Under the pieces are notes generated by a model, which was given only the letters and a program-made list of their open reading frames with translations, was not told the DNA's origin and searched no databases. A stretch of 5,534 nucleotides of DNA from positions 1 through 5,534 of the forward strand of contig CAIZHL010000350.1 in assembly GCA_903932755.1 (NCBI GenBank), given 5' to 3'. Source of the DNA: an uncultured beta proteobacterium. GTDB taxonomy: Bacteria > Pseudomonadota > Gammaproteobacteria > Burkholderiales > Rhodocyclaceae. This document shows, in pieces, positions 1-5,534 of the stretch (positions are counted from its first letter, which is position 1; each line of letters opens with the position of its first letter). Position numbers and translations under genes: made by a program.

Positions 1-2831
1 CGCAGCCCCAGCCCGCATCCTGGCTGCTGCTGACGGATGCTGTCTCGGAATCGATGGCCGATCATTTGCAGCGACGTCTGGAGGCACAAGGTCAGCGTGT
101 AACTTTCAATAATGCGGCCAATACCGGGAATGCACTTGATCATGTTGTCTACATGCGCGGCTGGAAGGCGGATGCAAGTGAAGGCATCGATCTTCCGGCA
201 GACCTGCTGCAACGAGTACAAGCCCTGGTGGCCGGCCACGGCAAGATGCAGCGCCTGTGGATAGTGACCCAGGGAGGCGCACTGGCCGCGGAACTGCCCG
301 CCGCCGCTTCGTCCCAGGCGCCGAACCCTATGCAGGCGGCGCTCTGGGGTCTGGGGCGTGTCGTCATGAACGAATACCCGGCGCTGTCGTGCACCTTGAT
401 CGATCTTGCCTGCGCACCGATTGCGGCTGACATGCCGGCCCGGCTCGAAAACGAGCTCCTGCGACCCGATGGGATTAACGAGATCGTTCTTGCCCCCGAT
501 GCGCGTTACAGCCTGGCCATGTACGAGGATGTGCCACAAACCGGCGCTGCGGCAACCGATACGGACCGCTACCGCCTGGATTTCCATGTTCCCGGGCAGC
601 TGCGAAATCTTCTCTGGTTGCCGGAAACAATACGGCCCTTGCAGGATCATGAGATCGAAGTACGCACGCATGCCACCGGCCTCAATTTCCGCGATGTCAT
701 GTATCTCATGGGCCTGTTGCCGGACGAAGCCGTCGAAAACGGATTTGCCGGGGCCAGCCTGGGGCTGGAGTTTTCGGGTGTCGTAACCCGCGTCGGCGCC
801 CGCGTGCGCGACCATGCGCCGGGCGATGCTGTCATGGGCTTCGGCACCGCCTGTTTTGCCAGTCATGTGATCACCCGCGCCGATGCCGTCGCGCCGATGC
901 CGGAAGGCTGGTCATTCGAAGCGGCGGCCACGGTACCCACAGTCTTCTTCACCGTCTACTACGCGCTGAAACATCTGGCCGACCTGCAACCGGGTGAACG
1001 GGTGCTGATCCATGGCGCAGCGGGCGGTGTTGGCCTGGCGGCCATCCAGGTCGCGCGGCATCTGGGCGTAGAAATATTTGCCAGCGCCGGCAGCGACGAG
1101 AAACGCGATTTCGTCCGCCTGCTTGGGGCCGACCATGTATTCGACTCGCGCAGCCTCGCCTTTGCTGACGACATCCTCGCCCTTACGGACGGGGAGGGCG
1201 TGGACGTGGTACTCAATTCCCTTGCTGGCGAAGCCATTCGCCGCAATCTGCGGGTATTGAAACCCTTCGGTCGTTTCCTTGAACTTGGCAAGCGCGATTT
1301 TTTCGAGAATACCCTCATTGGCCTACGCCCCTTCAAGGACAACATCAGCTATTTCGGCATCGATGCCGACCAGTTACTGACGGGCCGACCGGCTTTAGCG
1401 GCACGCTTGTTCCGCGAGGTCATGGCCCTGTTCCGCGAAGGCGTGCTGTCGCCCTTGCCCTGGCGTGCTTTCCCCGCGGCACGCGTGGTCGATGCCTTCC
1501 GCGTCATGCAACAGGCGCGGCATATCGGCAAGGTGGTGGTGAGCCTGACGGATGCAGTACCGCACATCGAGCGACAAGCCGAACCGCAACTTGCCCTCCA
1601 ATTCGAGAAAGACAGCACCTGGCTCGTCACCGGCGGACTCTCCGGCTTCGGTCTCGAATCCGCACGCTGGCTGGCCGCGCGTGGGGTCGGTCACCTCGTG
1701 CTGGTCGGTCGTCGCGGCCTGGAGACGCCAGGTGCGCAAGAGGCCATCGAAACCTTGCAGACGGCCGGAGTGAAGGTGCGGGCCGTCGCCTGCGATATCA
1801 CGGACCGTGCAGCCCTCGGCTCTGCGTTCGAACGTATTCGCAAAGCCCTGCCGCCGCTCAAGGGCGTGCTGCATGCCGCCGCTGCCTTCGACGATGCCCT
1901 GATCGCCAACCTAGACGCTGTGCGCATGGCCGACGTGTTGCGTCCCAAATTGCTCGGTGCCTGGAATCTGCACCAGCTTACCGTCGATATTCCTCTCGAT
2001 TACTTCGTGCTGTATTCGTCGGTTACCACCTTCATCGGCAATCCCGGCCAAGCTAACTATGTGGCTGCCAATGCGGGTCTCGAAGGGTTGGCGGCCATGC
2101 GCCACGCCATGGGCCTGCCCGCCACATGCATCGGTTGGGGGCCGATCGGCGACGCCGGCTATCTCACTCGTAACGAGGCGGTGAAGGACAGTCTCGCCCA
2201 GCGCCTGGGCAGGGCACCGCTCACTGCTGCCGAGGCGCTCGACCAACTGGATCGATTGCTTAAACCCGATTCCGGCCCGCATGCCATCGCCAACTTCGAT
2301 TGGCCTGTGCTGTCTCGACTGCTGCCTTCAGCCCCGAGCGCGCGATTCGGCGTGCTTAACTACCATGTGAAAGACATGGGATCCACGGAAGACAGCATGG
2401 ACCTACGTGCGCTTATCGCCGGGAAATCCGTCGCAGAAGTTGCGGACATCGTGCGCAATCTCGTTATCCAGGAAGTTGCGCAAATTCTCTGTATCGGCGT
2501 CGACCGCATCGAACCCAGCCGTTCGTTGCACGACTTGGGCATGGATTCACTTATGGCGGTAGAACTGGCTCTGGGGCTGGAACAACGCTTTGGTGTCCAG
2601 TTGCCCGTCATGATGCTAAATGAATCACCCACCGTCGAGCGCGTCACCACCCGTATCGTCGCAAAGCTGCTCGGCGGCACGGACGAGGCAGTGTCGCAGG
2701 CAAGCGCTATTGACTCGGTGGTCGAAAGCATCGCCAAACAGCACGGCGAAGCCTTTACGCGCAAAGAAGTCGAGCACATGGCAGAAGATGCACGAATGCT
2801 TGCGCAACCCGGTGCGAGGTTGATTGCATGA
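1..2831 (+). CDS. Type I polyketide synthase, C-terminal part (KRs-ER-KR-ACP), 5' partial
   Basis: C-terminal end of a multidomain type I PKS module that reduces the beta-carbon of an ACP-bound chain. The frame is open from base 3; the ATG at 54 is internal, because the 17 codons before it (WLLLTDA...) already read as the start of a KR structural subdomain. Numbering from that Met: KR structural half about 1-160 (LWGLGRVV at 98-105); ER about 172-498 with LNFRDVM (210-216), NADPH loop HGAAGGVG (320-327), and K413 and D437 at the usual conserved Lys/Asp positions; KR about 521-760 with TGGLSGFG (526-533), K632, S656, Y669, N673; ACP about 795-873 with GMDSL and S832 for phosphopantetheine. A tail of about 50 residues follows, with no thioesterase or reductase. 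KS, AT and DH would lie upstream, unseen. The TGA overlaps the next gene's ATG. The family is certain; the substrate and whether it is iterative are unknown. Confidence 0.96.
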   Translation, partial: QPQPASWLLLTDAVSESMADHLQRRLEAQGQRVTFNNAANTGNALDHVVYMRGWKADASEGIDLPADLLQRVQALVAGHGKMQRLWIVTQGGALAAELPAAASSQAPNPMQAALWGLGRVVMNEYPALSCTLIDLACAPIAADMPARLENELLRPDGINEIVLAPDARYSLAMYEDVPQTGAAATDTDRYRLDFHVPGQLRNLLWLPETIRPLQDHEIEVRTHATGLNFRDVMYLMGLLPDEAVENGFAGASLGLEFSGVVTRVGARVRDHAPGDAVMGFGTACFASHVITRADAVAPMPEGWSFEAAATVPTVFFTVYYALKHLADLQPGERVLIHGAAGGVGLAAIQVARHLGVEIFASAGSDEKRDFVRLLGADHVFDSRSLAFADDILALTDGEGVDVVLNSLAGEAIRRNLRVLKPFGRFLELGKRDFFENTLIGLRPFKDNISYFGIDADQLLTGRPALAARLFREVMALFREGVLSPLPWRAFPAARVVDAFRVMQQARHIGKVVVSLTDAVPHIERQAEPQLALQFEKDSTWLVTGGLSGFGLESARWLAARGVGHLVLVGRRGLETPGAQEAIETLQTAGVKVRAVACDITDRAALGSAFERIRKALPPLKGVLHAAAAFDDALIANLDAVRMADVLRPKLLGAWNLHQLTVDIPLDYFVLYSSVTTFIGNPGQANYVAANAGLEGLAAMRHAMGLPATCIGWGPIGDAGYLTRNEAVKDSLAQRLGRAPLTAAEALDQLDRLLKPDSGPHAIANFDWPVLSRLLPSAPSARFGVLNYHVKDMGSTEDSMDLRALIAGKSVAEVADIVRNLVIQEVAQILCIGVDRIEPSRSLHDLGMDSLMAVELALGLEQRFGVQLPVMMLNESPTVERVTTRIVAKLLGGTDEAVSQASAIDSVVESIAKQHGEAFTRKEVEHMAEDARMLAQPGARLIA
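567..1547 (+). other. Enoylreductase (ER) domain of the PKS
   Basis: NADPH-dependent medium-chain-dehydrogenase-like enoylreductase inserted between the two halves of the ketoreductase, as is usual in fully reducing modules. Visible marks are LNFRDVM near its start, GLEFSGVV (237-244), the dinucleotide loop HGAAGGVG (320-327), VLNSLAGE (386-393), ELGKRDF (410-416) and the YFGIDADQL segment (433-441). All the expected blocks are present without gaps, so it should be active. An active ER implies a DH somewhere upstream. Boundaries are approximate. Confidence 0.93.
1614..2333 (+). other. Ketoreductase (KR) catalytic domain of the PKS
   Basis: Short-chain-dehydrogenase-type ketoreductase with an intact NADPH motif (TGGLSGFG, residues 526-533) and the full catalytic set K632, S656, Y669 (in GQANY) and N673. 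The diagnostic loop after HAAA reads FDD (612-614) in place of the common LDD, keeping the Asp typical of B-type ketoreductases, which give the D-hydroxyl. With a partner DH and the ER present, the hydroxyl would normally be removed. The domain's structural half lies before the ER, starting at the left window edge. Boundaries are approximate. Confidence 0.92.
2436..2672 (+). other. Acyl carrier protein (ACP) domain of the PKS
   Basis: Phosphopantetheine-attachment domain carrying the motif DLGMDSLMAVEL (residues 827-838). The serine that takes the prosthetic arm is S832, codon TCA at 2547-2549. It is the last recognisable domain of the protein and so should hold the finished chain. About 50 residues follow it before the stop; they are polar, probably helical in their second half, and match no releasing domain I know. 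Confidence 0.94.
2816..2819 (+). promoter_or_regulatory. Ribosome binding site for the oxoamine synthase gene
   Basis: GAGG lies inside the last codons of the PKS gene, 8 nt before the ATG at 2828. Together with the ATGA overlap of stop and start (2828-2831) it supports this start over the later in-frame ATGs at 2852 and 2939, and suggests translational coupling. Confidence 0.65.
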
Positions 2832-4153
2832 CGAAGACCAATCTTGGCCTGATGGCCAAAACCCAATTGATCAACCGTTTCCTCGGCAAGAAAGTCGGCA
2901 CTGGCGGGACGGCGGCCGTGCTTCCCGCATCGCGCGGCATGAGTCGTTCCACCGTGCCGGAGGCCTTTTGCCGCTTTGATCGCCATCCCGGCTACGAAAA
3001 GGTGCTGGTGCCCAAGGCGGCGGCGAATCGTCTCGGTATCGTTAACCCGTACTTCAAGGTCCATGATGGTGTTGCCGGCGCGACCACCCGAATTGACGGG
3101 CGCGAATACATCAATTTCTCCAACTACAACTACCTGGGGCTTTCCGGCCACCCTGCGATCAATAAAGCGGCCAAAGACGCCATCGACCGCTATGGCACAT
3201 CGGTCTCCGCCAGCCGCCTCGTGGCTGGGGAACGCCCCATCCAGTGCGAACTCGAAGACGCCTTGGCCGACCTATACGAAGTGGACAGCTGCATCGTTTT
3301 CGTCAGTGGTCACGCCACCAATGTCAGCACCATCGGCTATCTCTTCGGCCCGAAAGACCTCGTCATCCACGACAGTCTGATCCACAACAGCGTGCTCGAC
3401 GGCATCAAGCTTGCCGGCAGCGCCCGGCGCAGCTTCCCGCACAATGATACCGCTGCGCTGGAGGGCATCCTCACTGAAATTCGTGGCCAGTTCGAGCGCG
3501 CGCTGATCGTCGTCGAAGGCCATTACAGCATGGATGGCGACACCCCGGACTTGACCGCACTGGTCGACATCAAGCGCCGCCACAAGGCATTCCTCATGGT
3601 GGACGAGGCGCATGCGCTTGGTGTACTGGGCGAAACTGGCAAGGGGAGCCATGAACACCACGGCATCGCGGGCAAGGCGGTGGATATCTGGATGGGGACG
3701 CTCTCCAAGACCCTGGCCGGTTGCGGCGGCTACATCGCCGGCGAGCGTGCGCTGGTCGAGCATCTCAAATATGCCGCACCGGGCTTTGTCTACAGCGTGG
3801 GTATTTCGCCGCCGCTGGCCGCAGCCTCGCTGGAGGCCTTGCATATCATGCAAAAAGAGCCGGAACGGATCGTCCGACTGCGTGAAAGTTCCCGCTCCTT
3901 CCTGAATCTGGCGCAGCAAGCCGGCATGGATACCGGATTTTCGCAAGGCTACGCCGTCGTTCCGGTTATTATTGGTAGTTCGCTTAAAGCCACAAAACTT
4001 TCCAATAAGTTATTCGAAGTTGGCATCAACGTGCAGCCCATCATCTATCCGGCAGTGGAAGAGCGCGCTGCGCGGTTGCGGTTTTTTCTCAGCGCCCAAC
4101 ACAGGGAAGATCAAATCCAAGCGGTGATTACTGCGTTGCGGCAGTCGATATGA
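2828..4153 (+). CDS. Alpha-oxoamine synthase (class II PLP-dependent acyltransferase), probable PKS chain-releasing enzyme
   Basis: A 441-residue fold-type I PLP enzyme of the BioF/KBL/ALAS/serine palmitoyltransferase family, which condenses an acyl thioester with an amino acid, losing CO2 and giving an alpha-amino ketone. Visible blocks: FSNYNYLGL (97-105), SGHATN (160-165), HDSLIHNS (181-188, H186 at the PLP-stacking position), YSMDGD (233-238), DEAH (259-262) and TLSKTLAG (291-298) with K294 as the Schiff-base lysine (codon 3707-3709). The C-terminal IIYPAVEERAARLRFF block (405-420) is typical of the family. About 50 extra N-terminal residues precede the usual start of the fold. The ATGA overlap with a PKS that has no thioesterase argues for release of the ACP-bound chain, as known for PigH (prodigiosin), Fum8 (fumonisin) and the SxtA C-terminal domain. 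A biotin role is unlikely in this context. The amino acid used cannot be read from sequence. Confidence 0.93.
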   Translation: MTKTNLGLMAKTQLINRFLGKKVGTGGTAAVLPASRGMSRSTVPEAFCRFDRHPGYEKVLVPKAAANRLGIVNPYFKVHDGVAGATTRIDGREYINFSNYNYLGLSGHPAINKAAKDAIDRYGTSVSASRLVAGERPIQCELEDALADLYEVDSCIVFVSGHATNVSTIGYLFGPKDLVIHDSLIHNSVLDGIKLAGSARRSFPHNDTAALEGILTEIRGQFERALIVVEGHYSMDGDTPDLTALVDIKRRHKAFLMVDEAHALGVLGETGKGSHEHHGIAGKAVDIWMGTLSKTLAGCGGYIAGERALVEHLKYAAPGFVYSVGISPPLAAASLEALHIMQKEPERIVRLRESSRSFLNLAQQAGMDTGFSQGYAVVPVIIGSSLKATKLSNKLFEVGINVQPIIYPAVEERAARLRFFLSAQHREDQIQAVITALRQSI

Positions 4154-4161
4154 AATTTCCC

Positions 4162-4167
4162 AGGGAG
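4162..4167 (+). promoter_or_regulatory. Ribosome binding site for manC
   Basis: AGGGAG, 5 nt before the ATG at 4173, is a strong Shine-Dalgarno sequence within the 19-bp gap after the synthase stop. No terminator or promoter fits in that gap, so the three genes probably share a transcript. No other in-frame start lies close upstream. Confidence 0.8.
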
Positions 4168-4172
4168 AAAAG

Positions 4173-5534
4173 ATGTCCGTAATTCCTGTCATTCTGTGCG
4201 GCGGCGCCGGCTCCAGGTTGTGGCCGGTCTCGCGAGAACTCCATCCCAAACCTTTCATCCGCTTGGCCGATGGACAAAGCCTCCTGCAGAAGGCATTCCT
4301 GCGCGGAGCAGACTTGTCCGGAGTGACCGACATCGTCACGGTCTCCAATCGCGAGCTCTACTTCAAGACCGAGGACGAATACCGCGAGGTCAATCGGCGC
4401 GGCGTCCGCGTCTCGTTCATTCTCGAGCCCTTCGGTCGCAACACGGCGGCGGCCGTGGCCGCAGCCAGCCTGCATGTGGCGGCCACACATGGCGACGATG
4501 CCATTCTGCTCGTGTTGGCGGCTGATCACCTGATCGCCGACCAGACAGCCTTTGCCGCCGCAGTGAGCGAAGCTCAAGATTTGGCGCGCCAGGGCAAGCT
4601 GGTTACCTTCGGCATTCGCCCCGATGCTCCGGAAACCGGTTACGGCTATATCGAGGCCGACGGCAATCGGGTATTGCGCTTTGTTGAAAAACCCGATGCC
4701 GACAAAGCCCGCGAATACGTCGCCACGGGCCGTTACTATTGGAATTCAGGCATGTTCTGCTTTGCAGCTGGCGCCATGCTGAAGGAAATGGAACAACATT
4801 GCCCGGCCATTCTGGAATCCGTGCGCCAGTGCATGGCGCAATCCCGTCAGGCATCAGGCGCCGGTTTCAGCCAGATCGAGCTGGATGCCGCACTGTTCGA
4901 CCGCGTGCCGGAAAATTCCATCGACTATGCGGTCATGGAAAGTTCAGCGAACGTCGCCGTCGTGCCCTGCGATATCGGCTGGAGCGACATCGGCTCCTGG
5001 GACGCGCTGTGCGACCTCACGCCAGCAGACCAAATTGGCAACCGCATCGAAGGCGAGGCGTTGCTGCACGATGTGACCAACACCTATATCCGGGGCGGCG
5101 AACGGATGATCGGCGCCGTCGGTGTGGACAACCTCATCATCATCGACACCCCCGATGCACTCCTGGTCGCCGACCGCCGCCGCGCCCAGGATGTCAAGCA
5201 CCTCTATGCCGAACTGAAGTTGCAAGGGCACGAAGTGCACAAACTGCATCGCACGGCGCACCGGCCGTGGGGCACTTATACCGTGCTGGAAGAGGGTGGC
5301 CGCTACAAGATCAAGCGCATCGTCGTCAAACCAGGCGCCAAACTCAGTCTACAGATGCACCACCACCGCAGCGAACACTGGATCGTGGTGAGCGGCATGG
5401 CCAAGGTGGTCAACGGCGAATGCGAGAAACTGGTGGCGACCAATGAATCCACCTATATTCCTGCCGGCCATTCGCACCGCGTCAGCAACCCGGGCGTACT
5501 TGACCTCGTCATGATCGAGGTGCAAAGCGGTGAC
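4173..5534 (+). CDS. manC: Bifunctional mannose-1-phosphate guanylyltransferase / mannose-6-phosphate isomerase (type II), 3' partial
   Basis: Cytosolic enzyme making GDP-mannose: it interconverts fructose-6-P and mannose-6-P and joins mannose-1-P to GTP. 454 codons are visible with no stop; relatives are usually about 470-480 residues, so only a short tail is missing. The N-terminal nucleotidyltransferase domain (about 1-290) carries the signature LCGGAGSRLWPVSRELHPKPF region (8-28), EPFGRNTA (85-92), ADHLI (117-121), FVEKP (170-174), YWNSGMF (189-195) and DIGWSDIGSWD (267-277). A linker leads to the C-terminal cupin isomerase domain from about 345, with RPWG (364-367), QMHHHRSEHW (394-403) holding likely metal ligands, and PAGHSHR (430-436). 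Also named algA, xanB or cpsB in various species; manC is the generic choice. It follows the synthase by 19 bp. Products usually feed exopolysaccharide, O-antigen or glycolipid assembly. Confidence 0.96.
   Translation, partial: MSVIPVILCGGAGSRLWPVSRELHPKPFIRLADGQSLLQKAFLRGADLSGVTDIVTVSNRELYFKTEDEYREVNRRGVRVSFILEPFGRNTAAAVAAASLHVAATHGDDAILLVLAADHLIADQTAFAAAVSEAQDLARQGKLVTFGIRPDAPETGYGYIEADGNRVLRFVEKPDADKAREYVATGRYYWNSGMFCFAAGAMLKEMEQHCPAILESVRQCMAQSRQASGAGFSQIELDAALFDRVPENSIDYAVMESSANVAVVPCDIGWSDIGSWDALCDLTPADQIGNRIEGEALLHDVTNTYIRGGERMIGAVGVDNLIIIDTPDALLVADRRRAQDVKHLYAELKLQGHEVHKLHRTAHRPWGTYTVLEEGGRYKIKRIVVKPGAKLSLQMHHHRSEHWIVVSGMAKVVNGECEKLVATNESTYIPAGHSHRVSNPGVLDLVMIEVQSGD

Noticed and set aside
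54..56. ATG at 54 as the real start of the PKS gene
   Set aside because: The frame is open to the left edge and the residues before this Met match the start of a KR structural subdomain, so the gene continues upstream of the window.
2360..3151. 263-codon open frame on the minus strand across the PKS/synthase junction
   Set aside because: It lies opposite two genes whose protein motifs are unmistakable, its translation resembles no family I know, and it is low-complexity Arg/Ser/Thr/Ala-rich as expected for the complement of GC-rich coding DNA.
3272..3946. 224-codon open frame on the minus strand inside the synthase gene
   Set aside because: Antisense shadow of a strongly conserved coding region (PLP motifs on the + strand); no recognisable domain and no convincing ribosome binding site considered.
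3961..4020. Locally AT-rich patch within the synthase gene
   Set aside because: The reading frame continues with family-typical residues (PVIIGSSLKATKLSNKLF); it looks like a local codon-choice effect, with no repeat, promoter pair or insertion boundary visible.
4154..4172. Possible terminator or promoter between the synthase and manC
   Set aside because: Only 19 bp long, without an inverted repeat or T-run; it is accounted for by the ribosome binding site.
4739..5446. 235-codon open frame on the + strand, out of frame with manC
   Set aside because: Very Arg/His/Pro-rich translation typical of an off-frame reading of GC-rich DNA; the manC frame carries conserved motifs through the whole span, so no frameshift is implied.

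Overview
The window is an end-to-end coding stretch of GC-rich bacterial DNA (roughly 60 % GC by eye), with all three genes on the + strand and almost no intergenic sequence. The protein families and compact layout fit a Gram-negative proteobacterium, perhaps a betaproteobacterium. That placement is a low-confidence inference from general character; no marker gene is present. No RNA gene, mobile element, CRISPR array, long repeat or terminator was seen.

Layout: (1) From the left edge to 2831 lies the C-terminal part of a modular type I polyketide synthase. Its visible order is KR structural subdomain, enoylreductase (ER), catalytic ketoreductase (KR), acyl carrier protein (ACP), then a tail of about 50 residues. 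No thioesterase or terminal reductase follows the ACP. The start lies outside the window, so any KS, AT or DH domains are not visible. (2) From 2828 to 4153 lies a complete PLP-dependent alpha-oxoamine synthase (the family of BioF, KBL, ALAS and serine palmitoyltransferase), overlapping the PKS stop codon in an ATGA junction. (3) From 4173 to the right edge lies manC, a bifunctional mannose-1-phosphate guanylyltransferase / mannose-6-phosphate isomerase. It starts 19 bp after the synthase stop and loses only its last residues at the window edge.

How they may work together: the PKS module should make a reduced, saturated beta-carbon and leave the chain on its ACP. The oxoamine synthase is the obvious candidate to release that chain by decarboxylative condensation with an amino acid, giving an alpha-amino ketone, i.e. 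a sphingoid-like head on a polyketide/alkyl chain. The manC gene would supply GDP-mannose, either to decorate such a lipid or for an adjacent exopolysaccharide pathway. The enzyme families are well supported by motifs; the product, the amino acid used and the link to mannose are inference.
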